Part shown: one piece after another, positions 48,993-58,666 of the stretch | How positions within the stretch are numbered: the stretch's first letter is position 1 | Layout of the letters: each line of letters starts with the position of its first letter | Assembly (NCBI RefSeq): GCF_014042355.1 | Contig: NZ_JACEZU010000019.1 | Coordinates: 1-64,000, forward strand | Origin: Rugamonas apoptosis | GTDB lineage: Bacteria; Pseudomonadota; Gammaproteobacteria; Burkholderiales; Burkholderiaceae_D | Length of the DNA stretch: 64,000 nucleotides | Reading direction: 5' to 3' | The notes under the pieces: model-generated | Told to the model about the DNA's origin: nothing | Seen by the model: the letters and a program-made list of their open reading frames with translations, nothing else | The model's database searches: none | Position numbers and translations under genes: made by a program

Positions 48993-50549
48993 ATGGCCAT
49001 GAACGTTGCTTTTGGCAGTGGTGGTGCAGACGGGCTGCTGCGTGCGGCGGCCTATGTGCGGATGTCCAGCACCGCGCAGATCCTGTCGCCGCAGATGCAG
49101 GAGGCGTATTTGCGGCGCTATGCGGCCACGCATGCGATGGTGGTGGTGCGCGTGTACGCGGACCTTGGATGTAGCGGCCTGGTGCTTGCGGGGCGTTCAG
49201 GCCTGCAGCAATTGCTGGCCGACGTCGCGGCCGGCAATACGGACTTCGCAGTGCTGCTGGTGTATGACGTCAGCCGCTGGGGACGCTACCAGGATGGCGA
49301 CGAGGCGGGATTCTACGAGTTCCTGTGCCGGAAGGCGGGCATCCGCCTGCTGTATTGCGCGGAAGCGTTCGTCAACGATGGCGCGCCCCTGTCGCAGCTA
49401 CTCAAAAGCATCAAGCGCAGCATGGCGGCAGAGTACAGCCGCGAGTTGTCGGCCAAAGTCTGGGCCGGCCAGCGGCGCCTGGCTCTGCTGGGATACAAGC
49501 AGGGTGGCGCGGCAACGTATGGCCTGCGCAGGATCGTCGTCAGCGCCGATGGGCGAGAGCAGCGCACGCTGGCGACTGGCGAACGCAAGCCGAGGCCCAG
49601 CGACCGGGTGCTGCTGGCGCCGGGCGCGCCGCAAGAGCTAGCGGTCGTGCGACGCATTTTCCACCTGTATAACCACGTCGGCTGGACCCTGCGTGCGATC
49701 GCGCGCCAGCTCAACGCAGAGGGCGTCGCCTGTGGCGGTGCCGCTTGGACCGACTACCGCGTGTCCAGCGTACTACGCAAGGAGCACTACTGGGGCAACC
49801 TGCTCTACAACCGGAGCAGCGCGCGGATGAAAACGGCGCGGGTGCACAACCCACCGGAGTCCTGGTTGCGCAAGGAGGGGGCGCTGGCCGCCATCGTGCC
49901 GCCGGCGCAAGGCCTCTTGGCCGAGTTGGTGCGGCGCATGCGCAATGGGGAGGCGCCGGAGGCGGTGCTGGCAGCGATCCGGAGGGTGTACGCACGGTAC
50001 GGCAAGGTCACGTTGGCGCTGCTGGCGGCGGTCCCCGGCATGCCGGGCTGGAGGCGGATGGCGCGCATGTTTGGCTCGCTGGCCGGCGCCTATGCGCATG
50101 CCGGTGTGCCCCCGCCGCGCCAGACACAGCATGTGGTCGCGCCGGTGGCCCTTGCCGCAATGGTCGCGCGGCTGCGCGAGCAAGTCTGCATCCGGGTGGC
50201 GGCCGCCGGAGGCCAGTCCGAGCCGGTCGTGGGCATCCCTAACCAACTGCGGCTCAACGGTGATTACGTGCTGCGCTTGTCGGTGCTGACCTGCCGCCAG
50301 CGGGCGGACGGCCAGTGCCGCTGGCGGCTTGCGGTACAGCGTGGGCGCGCGGTGGATTTTATTCTGGCGGGTTTGCTGGACCGTGACAACCGCGTGATCG
50401 AGCGCTATGCGCTGGTGGCGACGGCGCAGGAGCGTCGCCAAATGATTTATATCGGTAGCGGCCTATCCGCCAAGTCGCGTCCGCTGCTGCACTCCAGCCT
50501 GGACGCGGTATTCGGGCTGGCTGGCCCGGTTGTGGGGCCCGGGCCATGA
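48993..50549 (+). CDS. Large serine recombinase 1
   Basis: The 518-aa protein has an N-terminal resolvase/invertase catalytic domain: AAYVRMSSTAQ with the nucleophile Ser near residue 23, then LLVYDVSRWGRYQDGDE and SIKRSMAAEYSREL. A recombinase domain (RRIFHLYNHVGWTLRAIARQLNAEGV) and a zinc-ribbon-like C-terminal region follow. It is of the phage-integrase/transposon large serine recombinase class. The start is ATG 48993 or 48999; the ribosome-binding site is weak. It overlaps the next recombinase by 4 bp, so the two are translationally coupled. Confidence 0.9.
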   Translation: MAMNVAFGSGGADGLLRAAAYVRMSSTAQILSPQMQEAYLRRYAATHAMVVVRVYADLGCSGLVLAGRSGLQQLLADVAAGNTDFAVLLVYDVSRWGRYQDGDEAGFYEFLCRKAGIRLLYCAEAFVNDGAPLSQLLKSIKRSMAAEYSRELSAKVWAGQRRLALLGYKQGGAATYGLRRIVVSADGREQRTLATGERKPRPSDRVLLAPGAPQELAVVRRIFHLYNHVGWTLRAIARQLNAEGVACGGAAWTDYRVSSVLRKEHYWGNLLYNRSSARMKTARVHNPPESWLRKEGALAAIVPPAQGLLAELVRRMRNGEAPEAVLAAIRRVYARYGKVTLALLAAVPGMPGWRRMARMFGSLAGAYAHAGVPPPRQTQHVVAPVALAAMVARLREQVCIRVAAAGGQSEPVVGIPNQLRLNGDYVLRLSVLTCRQRADGQCRWRLAVQRGRAVDFILAGLLDRDNRVIERYALVATAQERRQMIYIGSGLSAKSRPLLHSSLDAVFGLAGPVVGPGP

Positions 50550-52081
50550 ACGCCGCGCGGCCTGTGGCGGAGACCGTCTTGCACCGGGCGGCAGCCTATG
50601 TCCGCATGTCCACTGAGCAACAGGGTCAGTCGATCGCGCTGCAGCTGGACTACATCGCGCGTTATGCGGCCGCCGCGGAGTGCGAGGTGGTCAAGGTCTA
50701 TCGTGACGAGGGCAAGAGCGGGCTGGATGCCCGGCGCCGCGCGGGCCTGCAGCAGCTGATGCGCGACATTGGTGACGGCCAGCCTGGCTTCGACCGGGTG
50801 CTTGTCTATGACGTCAGCCGCTGGGGCCGCTTTCAGGATGTCGATGAGAGCGCCTATTACGAATACCTGTGCAGCCGCGGCGGCGTGCGCGTGGTGTACT
50901 GCGCCGAGCGGTTTGCAAATGACGGCTCGCCGCTGGCCCATATCATCAAGAGCGTCAAGCGCACGATGGCGGCGGAGTTCAGCCGCGCGCTGTCGGAGCG
51001 GACTTTCGACGCCCATGCATTCCTGCTGGCGCGCGGCTACAAGCCGGGCGGCGCGGCCGGTTTTGGCTTGCGCCGGCTGAGCGTGCGCGCCGATGGCAGC
51101 GTGCGGCGGATGCTGGAGGAAGGCGAGCGAAAATGCCATCCCACCGATCGCGTGGTGCTGGCGCCTGGACCGGCGGCAGAACAGCGCACCGTGCGCCGCA
51201 TATTCCGCCTGTACACCGAGCAGGGGCTCAGCTATTGCGGCGTGGCGCGTACGCTCAACGCCGAGGGCGTGGCGGCGGCCGGCCGGGCGTGGAGCGCAAC
51301 TCTGGTCAAGGGCATACTGCACAATGAAAAATACTGCGGCAATCTCTTGTATAACCGCAGTACCGCGCGCCTGGGTGGCCGGCGCCACATGAACGAGCGC
51401 AGCCTATGGCTGCGCCACGAGGGAGCGCATACAGCCATCGTCAGCCCGGCAGTGTTTGCGGCAGCGCAGCGGCAGCAAACGCTGCGCAGAGGACTGGACA
51501 CAGGCGGGGTGCTGGCTCGCTTGCGCGGCATTTACGACCGCAGCGGCACGTTGAATTACCGGCTGATCGACGCCGAGCCGGGCATGCCGCACGCCGCCCT
51601 GGTCAAGAAGATGTTTGGCAGCTTGCACCGTGCCTATCGACTGGCGTTGGCGCCAGTCGGTGATGACCTGGCGTGCTGGCGCACGGCGGCGCACAGCGAG
51701 GCGTGGTTGCGATTGTTTGAGGCCGTATTGGATTGCATCGTGCATGCCGGCGGCCACGCTCAACGGACGCCGAACCGGGCCGTCATCATGTTCGATGAAT
51801 GCATCTCGTTACGCGTTGCCGTCACCCGTTGCCGGTCCAGGGGCGGCACCCTGGGTTGGGTGGTGCCGGCGCAGGCGGCCAACACGGATTTCGTCCTGTG
51901 TGGCTTGATGGGACAGGACGGGACGGCGATCGTGCATTACGCCTTGCTCGATGTTGCAGCTTGTTGCGTGCAGCACAAATGGCTGGCCGTCCGGTCGTCA
52001 GGGACGGCGGGCTTGACCCTGTCATCTACGTTGGAGGGCTTATTCGGCATGCGGGCTGACGCGGGGTCGGAGATACGCTGA
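50546..52081 (+). CDS. Large serine recombinase 2
   Basis: The 511-aa protein is a paralogue of the preceding one: AAYVRMSTEQQGQSIALQLD with catalytic Ser near residue 23, VLVYDVSRWGRFQDVDE, SVKRTMAAEFSRAL and RRIFRLYTEQGLSYCGVART. Both share the same domain plan but have diverged across the C-terminal halves. The ATG overlaps the first gene's stop (ATGA). A co-expressed pair suggests they act together, perhaps as a hetero-oligomer. Confidence 0.9.
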   Translation: MNAARPVAETVLHRAAAYVRMSTEQQGQSIALQLDYIARYAAAAECEVVKVYRDEGKSGLDARRRAGLQQLMRDIGDGQPGFDRVLVYDVSRWGRFQDVDESAYYEYLCSRGGVRVVYCAERFANDGSPLAHIIKSVKRTMAAEFSRALSERTFDAHAFLLARGYKPGGAAGFGLRRLSVRADGSVRRMLEEGERKCHPTDRVVLAPGPAAEQRTVRRIFRLYTEQGLSYCGVARTLNAEGVAAAGRAWSATLVKGILHNEKYCGNLLYNRSTARLGGRRHMNERSLWLRHEGAHTAIVSPAVFAAAQRQQTLRRGLDTGGVLARLRGIYDRSGTLNYRLIDAEPGMPHAALVKKMFGSLHRAYRLALAPVGDDLACWRTAAHSEAWLRLFEAVLDCIVHAGGHAQRTPNRAVIMFDECISLRVAVTRCRSRGGTLGWVVPAQAANTDFVLCGLMGQDGTAIVHYALLDVAACCVQHKWLAVRSSGTAGLTLSSTLEGLFGMRADAGSEIR

Positions 52082-52414
52082 GCTCCCGGTCTCCAGGGCC
52101 GGCGTCCGGCACTTGCGCTACTGTGCGAGCGAGGGTGTTAGAGATGAGCTTAACCAAGAAATCTGAATCGCAGGCTTTGCATGCACACTGCAGGCCGGGC
52201 AAGTTGCGCGTCGAGCGCGGCTATTTCGTCCTCGACCGGTCGGTCGAGGATCTCGGACGCCCGGGGGCTAACCGATCGCCCAGGGGCGGGACCGGGCCAC
52301 GCTCACGTTCGCCGAATTTCGAGCATTCTTCCTATACATGGCATTTCAGCACGTGCAGCCGGCCGAATCCCCCAGGCGGCGAAGACAGTTTTGAAATAGG
52401 TGGGAAAATTAGCT
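52082..52414. other. Stretch without a supported gene
   Basis: A weak frame from ATG 52144 (MSLTKKSESQALHAH) has no ribosome-binding site or recognisable domain. Otherwise nothing is seen. Confidence 0.35.
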
Positions 52415-52830
52415 TTAACTTTGCGCCTGGGTTTCCCGCTGGTTTCGCTCTATAACCCTGATCAGATCCAAAGCTTCTTGTTCCGTGTAGATCATGGTGG
52501 TGTCCGTGTTCGCCTGCCCCAGCAGGCTTGCCACTTCGCGCAAGCCATGGCCTTGCCTCAGTGCAGAATGCGCAAAGGTGTGGCGCAGCCAAGGGGGAGT
52601 GGCGTTGTTGAGGTGCTCGGCCTCTTCGACGCGTCCGGCCAGGCGCACTCTGCTCGCGGTTTGCTTCATGCGTTGTTTGATGATCTGGTACAGGCTATGC
52701 CGGCTCCGTATCTCTTGCCAGGCACCGAAGTAACGCCGATCGGCAGCCGAGGAAACGAGGCGATGGGCTATTGCTACAGTGCGGGTGCGCGGGGAGAGCA
52801 GGAGAGCGTCGATCCCGGAACGGACAGGCA
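52415..52830 (-). pseudogene. Tyrosine recombinase, C-terminal fragment with altered catalytic residues
   Basis: The minus strand encodes ATPPWLRHTFAHSALRQGHGL and LLGQANTDTTMIYTEQEALDLI, the end of an XerC/phage-integrase catalytic domain. The box II Arg and the Tyr nucleophile remain, but the two His positions read Pro (TP-P-WLRH) and Gln (LLG-Q-A). The N-terminal core-binding domain and first catalytic Arg are absent. It is probably inactive. Confidence 0.75.
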
Positions 52831-52956
52831 GCGGCGCAAATCCCAATGCGCGGCAATGGTGTGCCGGGTTGAGGCCGCTTTTGTCAACATTCGGCATCAG
52901 CCGTCGATTTTTTTCATGCTATTCTGACTCGCAGGTAGTAACTTACGAGAAACATT

Positions 52957-53262
52957 ATGCAAGCAGATTTTGATCGGTTCGGAATTCCCGTTGAAAACAT
53001 TAAAGCAGCGGAAAGATGGGCGACGAAGCAGCGGGGCAGATATCAGTACCACACCCGTGTCCCGACGCGAAAAGAAGTATCCTTGCTGTCCCCGCAGGAA
53101 CTTGCGCCGCTCCTCATCGGCTGGATGGTTCATAGCCCGACCGAAATTATCCCGAGCCGGGTCCAAGTGGAACTTGTGTTGGAACTCTTGAATCAGCGCC
53201 AGGACGTGGCAGACTTGTCGAGTTTAGTGGCCATGTGCCGGAACTACATTGGTGGCCAATAG
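52957..53262 (+). CDS. Hypothetical protein
   Basis: The 101-aa frame starts MQADFDRFGIPVENIKAAER with GAGAAA about 6 bases upstream. It is soluble and helical (PSRVQVELVLELLNQRQDVADL) without a recognised family. Composition is normal, and no neighbour indicates a function. Confidence 0.5.
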   Translation: MQADFDRFGIPVENIKAAERWATKQRGRYQYHTRVPTRKEVSLLSPQELAPLLIGWMVHSPTEIIPSRVQVELVLELLNQRQDVADLSSLVAMCRNYIGGQ

Positions 53263-53710
53263 CGGATAGGCGCCCGGCGGCCATAATTGACTGGTGGAGT
53301 AATTTGCGCCCACCCTCCAGTTCAAAGAAACTTTGTAATTTCCCCTGAATCCGCACGCCGTCTTCACCGTCGCATTGGTCACCGATCGTACCATCGCGGG
53401 ACCACTTGTTGCCGACTGTGGAATGTTGCGGCAGTCCTGCCAACTCATAAATTTGATTGGTGGCTCGATGGGTGACGCGCTCAAGCCGGCGGGAGCTGCC
53501 TACCGTATCGCTGTTGCATGGGATGTCTGCCCATTGTTCCTCAGTTCAAGTCGCTGACTCCGTCGTTCCAGGCATGCACGTCCTCGTCCAAAGTTGCCCT
53601 TGCTCGCGTTACATCTGCTTACTGAGGAAACGTCTTCCATACACCCTGTTCTCGACCTTAACCGTTATTGACCTAACGGCGCGACGTCAGCGCCATACCG
53701 GAGAACGAAA
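53263..53710. other. Stretch with possible protein remnants
   Basis: No intact gene is seen. The minus strand over about 53290-53450 contains protein-like runs in two frames (KTACGFRGNYKV, then SFELEGGRKLLHQS), possibly a frameshifted relic. The last about 60 bases lead into the ribosome-binding site of the glycine-zipper gene. Confidence 0.3.
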
Positions 53711-54238
53711 ATGGAAACCACCGTAGCCTCGAATCGCATCCACCCCCTGATGGCCACCGCCGCTGTCTCGTTGACGCTGGTCAGCCTGGTCGGCGCAGCC
53801 GCGATAGCCGGACTCTTGCCTAACTCGCATGGTGCCGTCGCGACCGCCTCAGCAGGCGAGTTAGCAAACAGCGGCAGCGCTTCGGCGGCACAGCCGTCAT
53901 TACAAGCACCGGTTGAGCGCGAGCTCGTCCGACACAAAGCTGTCCTACACCGTGAGTACCCACGCATTTCGGAAACTGCCTATGGCGGTGAACACGCCCA
54001 GGTCGCTCAAGTTGAAACGGCCCGCGATTATCGACAAGCTCCGGCATATCCACAGCCTGCTCCAGTCGCCCAGAACAGTCCTCTTGGCATCGGTATTGGA
54101 GCCCTGGTTGGTGGTCTGGTCGGAAGTCGCATTGGCGGCGGCAATGGCCGTACCTTGGCTGCTATCGCCGGTGCCGTTGGTGGTGGCTACGTAGGTAATG
54201 AAATCGCCAAGCGCGACCAGCCAGTTGGCCAACAATAA
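53711..54238 (+). CDS. Glycine-zipper 2TM-domain envelope protein
   Basis: The 175-aa protein starts METTVASNRIHPLMATAA with GGAGAA about 7 bases upstream. A hydrophobic N-terminal segment (AVSLTLVSLVGAAAIAGLL) acts as signal or anchor. The C-terminal motif GIGIGALVGGLVGSRIGGG..LAAIAGAVGGGYVGNEI is the SlyB/17-kDa-antigen glycine zipper of outer-membrane and stress-response proteins. No lipobox is present. Confidence 0.82.
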   Translation: METTVASNRIHPLMATAAVSLTLVSLVGAAAIAGLLPNSHGAVATASAGELANSGSASAAQPSLQAPVERELVRHKAVLHREYPRISETAYGGEHAQVAQVETARDYRQAPAYPQPAPVAQNSPLGIGIGALVGGLVGSRIGGGNGRTLAAIAGAVGGGYVGNEIAKRDQPVGQQ

Positions 54239-54377
54239 GGAGATGCTGGCCGTTGGGTCTGACACCGGGGACCTGCTCACAGACAAACCCGGATTGCCGG
54301 CGAATACGCTATTCTTCGGCAAAGAAAAAATGACGGCCAACGTTTTTTCGCGAACACAAGAAACAAGGAAACAAGAA

Positions 54378-54746
54378 ATGACCAAAAAAATGATGTATGC
54401 GGCAGCCGTTGCGATTGTCTTGGGTGGCTGCACCACAGTCGTCAAGGAACGAGTCGTAGTTCACGACCACCCAGCGATTGTGCGCCAGGCGCCTGCCCCC
54501 ATCCAGGAAGTGATTCCGCCACCTCCCGCGTCTGGATATGCCTGGATTCAAGGCCATTGGACCTGGCGCGACCACGGATGGCAATGGCAACCAGGACACT
54601 GGTACCAGGGCTCCGCACGTCCGATGCCGGCAGTAATCGTGGAGCAAATTACCGTCGCACCAAGCCCAGCGCATTATTGGATTCCCGGCCACTGGAGTTG
54701 GCGCCATAACGAGTGGGAGTGGACACGCGGCCACTGGGAACGATAA
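54378..54746 (+). CDS. WXXGXW (YXWGXW) repeat lipoprotein
   Basis: The 122-aa lipoprotein starts MTKKMMYAAAVAIVLGGC, with the lipobox LGGC for acylation. Repeats of aromatic blocks follow: YAWIQGHWTW, WQWQPGHWYQG, HYWIPGHWSW, WEWTRGHW. Members are small outer-membrane or periplasmic lipoproteins of betaproteobacteria with unclear roles. AAGGAAAC lies upstream. Confidence 0.85.
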   Translation: MTKKMMYAAAVAIVLGGCTTVVKERVVVHDHPAIVRQAPAPIQEVIPPPPASGYAWIQGHWTWRDHGWQWQPGHWYQGSARPMPAVIVEQITVAPSPAHYWIPGHWSWRHNEWEWTRGHWER

Positions 54747-55225
54747 GGCAGCCGGGGCACTGCCTGTCGAGACCTGACGTCCTTTTCGCTCTAGAAGGAC
54801 GGAGATTCCAACAGCTCGTGACGCCGGTCCGTCAGGGAATATGCTAATTGCGGTGTTACGATCACGACCAGGTCTACTAATTTTCTCTCAGGGTTCGGAC
54901 TAGTTCTTCCGCAGCCCTCCTTGCCCATCCACTGAATTGGGCATCAGCCTGCTGTTCCATTTGCCTCGTCAAATGGAAGGCTCGATGCCCGTCAGGGCGA
55001 CGCTCGTTTGACGAGGTGCCCACGATAGGCCATGGTATCGGCCCGAAATCGAAATTGTGTGTGGGCATGATTGGACGTCAGTTACTGCGGTGTTTGCTTT
55101 GTATTGGTAGAGTTTAAATCCGATACGAATTTCGTCAAGATGTGCTGTTTGGCAAGGGGAGAGAGGGCTTTTCGGTAAAAAGAAAACCCGCCTGACTTGG
55201 CGGGTGAAATTCAAATTCAAGGAAT
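54747..55225. other. Intergenic stretch with hairpins
   Basis: A hairpin with CGTCCTT/AAGGACG arms at about 54779-54804 follows the lipoprotein gene and may be a weak transcription end. No gene is supported in the remainder. Confidence 0.4.
55176..55205 (-). terminator. Rho-independent terminator, minus strand
   Basis: Minus strand: ACCCGCC (55205-55199), loop AAGTCA, GGCGGGT (55192-55186), then TTTCTTTTT to about 55176. The stem is perfect over 7 bp. No minus-strand gene was found upstream (to the right), so its transcript is unknown. Confidence 0.75.
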
Positions 55226-55402
55226 TTGAGAGGGGTACATGCACAGTATCGATTGCAATGTTGGAAATTGCAATTCTTTTTGAAAACCCAGTTCTCGCGC
55301 GCCGACCGTCAATCTGAGACCTGGATGTTCGTGTTGCCAATTACACAGACGCTTGAATTATGCAAGTTATCTCTCCGTACTATGACGCTATCTCTGCGAT
55401 CC

Positions 55403-55675
55403 GCCTTGCACCAGGCTCAGGTGGTGGTCAGCGACCAGCGCATGCCGGGCATGAATGGGACCGAATTCCTTAGCTGCGTCAAGCAGCTGTCTCCTGGTAC
55501 GATGCGCATCATCTTGTCAGGCTACACCGAAATCGAATCGATACTTGGCGCCATCAATTGTGGCGAGATTTACCGCTTCCATACCAAGCCGTGGGATGAG
55601 GCCGCCATGCGCGAACGTATTCGCAAGGCGTTCCAGTACCATCAGATGATCCATGGCATGCTGAGCGAAGGTTAG
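55403..55675 (+). pseudogene. Response-regulator receiver domain, 5'-truncated
   Basis: The plus-strand frame encodes ALHQAQVVVSDQRMPGMNG (phospho-acceptor Asp region), MRIILSGYTE (conserved Thr/Ser position) and YRFHTKPWDEAAMRERI (conserved Lys-Pro), ending at 55675. The first about 45 residues, including the acidic pocket, are missing. The preceding codons to 55226 do not look like a receiver domain. It resembles receivers of PatA/RpfG-like regulators. Confidence 0.65.
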
Positions 55676-55935
55676 CGGTCGGCCTGGTACGGGAGGCTAG
55701 GGCGGCACAGGCCAAACTTGGCGCAGGCTGAGCGATAGGAATATTTGCCGGGGTGGATCGAATACGCCTCGATGGCTATCGGAGTATGATCTGCTCAATC
55801 GCCAGACCAAGACTGCCGATTTTTCTGGCAGGAGCCCGGCGCAGGGATGGTCTGGATCCGGCGGATTTGATGGTCGTCGTGTTCAAATTGGACGACGGTT
55901 CAGGTCTCGCTGGAAGGCTGTTCAGAGAAAATATC

Positions 55936-56499
55936 ATGCCGCCCCTCTTATCACGTCAGTACGGCTTTACGCTCGTTGAAATTGCCATCGTGCTCGTCAT
56001 TATCGGCTTACTACTGGGCGGTGTGCTCAAGGGACAGAGCCTGATCGATAGTGCCAAGATTAAAAATATTATCCAGCAGGCGAACGCATTGTCTGCCGCT
56101 GTCAATGCCTATCAGGACAGATTTCGGGCGCTGCCCGGCGACGACGCGCTGGCTACCAGTCATGTTCCTGGCGCTACCGGCAACGGAAATGGCGACGGCC
56201 AGATCACCGAATATCAATTGGCACCGCAACATCTGGCGCTGGCCGGCTTCATTACGGGTTCCTACAACGGCAGCACGGACTTCATGACCAGCGCCCAGGG
56301 TGGTGCCGTCTACATCTACAACGAAGTCGTGGCCGGGCGAGGCGGCAATGGCCTCCGCTTTGACAACCTGCCCGATTCGTTCGCCGAGCAGATCGATAGC
56401 AAACTTGATGACGGCAAGTTCGACACAGGTTCCGTGCGCGCCACGGGCAACTACACAAACAACGGCACCACCATCACTCGCACAGCCTTGTTCTTTTAA
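55936..56499 (+). CDS. Type IV prepilin-like / type II secretion pseudopilin
   Basis: The 187-aa protein starts at ATG 55936. After a short basic leader (MPPLLSRQYG) the class III signal GFTLVEIAIVLVIIGLLLGG is cleaved after Gly and N-methylated by PilD, with Glu at position +5. The globular part (QQANALSAAVNAYQDRFRALPGDDA) resembles stand-alone pseudopilins of Oxalobacteraceae. The upstream in-frame extension to 55753 lacks a ribosome-binding site. It is not part of a visible pilus operon. Confidence 0.85.
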   Translation: MPPLLSRQYGFTLVEIAIVLVIIGLLLGGVLKGQSLIDSAKIKNIIQQANALSAAVNAYQDRFRALPGDDALATSHVPGATGNGNGDGQITEYQLAPQHLALAGFITGSYNGSTDFMTSAQGGAVYIYNEVVAGRGGNGLRFDNLPDSFAEQIDSKLDDGKFDTGSVRATGNYTNNGTTITRTALFF

Positions 56500-56821
56500 T
56501 TTTGTGACGTCATGAAGGATCAACATCATCGCGACTCGATCCAGGGATTTATCCCCTGCCTAGCCGGAATGGACTCGGCCCACCTTTGCAGCGCAAAGGG
56601 CAATTGCTGTGTTGGGATGTTCATCGGCTAGTTTCGTGTCGTGTGCCTCGGTGTCTCCTGATTCGATTACCCGGTCGAGTTCTCGACCATTGTGGAGGCG
56701 TGGTGCACGAATTAAAATGAAACTTAGCCTTGCGCGGTGCTCGAAGGCAAAGCATTGGCTTCCTGCCCCCGGGAAGTGGTTTCTGCAGGGGCGAATCCAT
56801 CGCCATGTTGAGACCGATCCA
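56500..56821. other. Intergenic stretch, no gene supported
   Basis: It contains possible upstream in-frame start codons (e.g. ATG 56717) for the glycosyltransferase, but nothing else recognised. Confidence 0.35.
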
Positions 56822-58597
56822 ATGCACCAGTCAGTCGTCAAGCGTCTGTTAAATTGTTTTGCCAAGGGAAAGGCAGACCGCTACGCGATCTCCAGTAACC
56901 TTTCTCGGGGCGTGCAAGCATACGTCGTTGTGGTTCTCGTTTTTACGTTCTCTGGACTGGTAGGTCACGATCCATGGAAAGCTGATGAGGCGTATGTATT
57001 TGGGGTCGTGCAGCACATGTATGAGTCGTCGGATTGGGTAGTGCCGATGCTCGCGGGGGAACCCTTCATGGAAAAGCCGCCCTTGTTCTATTGGATGGCG
57101 ACGGCGTTTGCATCGATCTTTTCCCACTGGCTTCCGTTACATGATGGCGCACGTTTGGCATCAGGTTTTTTCATGTCTGTCGCTTGTTGGGCGCTGGGTA
57201 CGACAGCGCGAATCTGGTGGGGCGCCGGCATGGGGCGCTACGCCGCCCTGATATTGATCGCGTGCCTTGGCACGCTGGTACAGAGCCACATGATGATGCC
57301 AGACTTGCCGTTGCTCGCCAGTTTCGCGATATCGGCATTGGGGTTCGCCACCATTCTATCCAGGGCACACCTGGGCGGTTTCCTGCTCGGAATGGGCGTC
57401 GGCATCGGCTTCCTATCGAAAGGACTACTGGCGCCGGCGGTGATGGTACTCACCGCGCTGCTCCTGCCGCTTTGTTTTGAGGCGTGGCGCTTGCGTGCAT
57501 ATTGGCGCGGACTGTTGACGGCGGTCGTTGTCAGCCTACCATGGTGCGTTATCTGGCCACTAGTTCTTTATATGCGTTCCCCCACGCTGTTCATGGATTG
57601 GTTCTGGATAAATAATATCGGTCGGTTTGCGGGTTTTTCTGTTCCGCGACTGGGCACAGAGCATTTGCCGTGGTTTTGGAGCCAAACGATCCCATGGTTC
57701 ACCTTTCCCGGCTTGCCCGTTGCCTTGTGGATGCTCTGGTCCAGGCGTCATACCGCGTTGCGCGAACCCCCAATTCAATATGCCCTGGTGGCCTTCAGTG
57801 TGCTGATGCTGGTACTCGCCACCTCGTCGTCCGCACGTTGCATATATGCATGGCCATTGATGGTACCGATCGCTATTCTGGCTGGCCCAGGCGCATGCGC
57901 CTTGCCACTTCAGAGCGAACGGCTTTGGGTGGGTTTGAGTCTGACGTTGTTCGGGGTTTTTTCTTTGATCATTTGGACCGGCTGGGTGTCCATGATGAGC
58001 AATGGCGTACCGCCGAATTGGCCCTACTTGTTGCGTTTGCTGCCGGTCGAATTTGTACCTCGCTTCAGTGTGCTTCCGATAGCTGCTGCGGTGCTCGTGA
58101 CGCTGGCCGCTTTGCTGGCACTATGGATGTTCTGGCGTCGGCCAGCCAGAGGACTGGCTATTTGGGTGGTTGGCGTCACATTGAGCTGGTCGCTATTGAC
58201 GACGCTGTGGATGCCTTGGCTCGATTTCGCCAAGAGCTACCGCTCTGTATTTGTCTCGATGCCCATACCCGCACATACCAACTGCATTGCGAGTATCGGT
58301 TTGGGCGAAGGCGAGCGGGCCATGCTGCGTTATTTCACAGGGCGCGACCCTGTCAGGAGGGAGATATCGCCAGCTGCGGACTGTACAGTACTGTTGGTGC
58401 AGCGGGAAGCGGTATTTGGCGAGCCTGACATCGATCCGTCGCGCTGGAGGGAACTGTGGCGTGGGTCGCGTCCGGGCATCACCAACGAACGATTCTGGTT
58501 GTTCCAGCGCGAACGGGGCGCCAGTTCGCGGTTGACGTTTACTGGTCACACGCATAGCAGTCCTCAGCCGGTCATTGACAAGTCGCCCACTTTTTAA
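56822..58597 (+). CDS. ArnT/PMT-family membrane glycosyltransferase
   Basis: The 591-aa protein (from MHQSVVKRLLN) has about 11-12 hydrophobic helices. The periplasmic loop after the first helix carries HDPWKADEAYVFGV, with the acidic residues of the ArnT/PMT active site, and GEPFMEKPPLFYW. Members transfer sugars from undecaprenyl-phosphate donors to lipid A, cell-surface polymers or proteins. The UppP gene 0.7 kb away would recycle the same lipid carrier. Start is uncertain: an in-frame ATG at 56717 would add 35 aa. Confidence 0.85.
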   Translation: MHQSVVKRLLNCFAKGKADRYAISSNLSRGVQAYVVVVLVFTFSGLVGHDPWKADEAYVFGVVQHMYESSDWVVPMLAGEPFMEKPPLFYWMATAFASIFSHWLPLHDGARLASGFFMSVACWALGTTARIWWGAGMGRYAALILIACLGTLVQSHMMMPDLPLLASFAISALGFATILSRAHLGGFLLGMGVGIGFLSKGLLAPAVMVLTALLLPLCFEAWRLRAYWRGLLTAVVVSLPWCVIWPLVLYMRSPTLFMDWFWINNIGRFAGFSVPRLGTEHLPWFWSQTIPWFTFPGLPVALWMLWSRRHTALREPPIQYALVAFSVLMLVLATSSSARCIYAWPLMVPIAILAGPGACALPLQSERLWVGLSLTLFGVFSLIIWTGWVSMMSNGVPPNWPYLLRLLPVEFVPRFSVLPIAAAVLVTLAALLALWMFWRRPARGLAIWVVGVTLSWSLLTTLWMPWLDFAKSYRSVFVSMPIPAHTNCIASIGLGEGERAMLRYFTGRDPVRREISPAADCTVLLVQREAVFGEPDIDPSRWRELWRGSRPGITNERFWLFQRERGASSRLTFTGHTHSSPQPVIDKSPTF

Positions 58598-58666
58598 TGT
58601 GAAGCGATGTGAAAACGGACGCCTCGAATTGCGGCCAATCCCCTAGACGGTTTTAGGTCGGCAGAT

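Noticed and set aside
54877..55068. 63-codon minus-strand frame ending before the orphan terminator
   Set aside because: It stops about 110 bp beyond (left of) the terminator position, so it cannot be the terminated gene, and no family or ribosome-binding site is evident.
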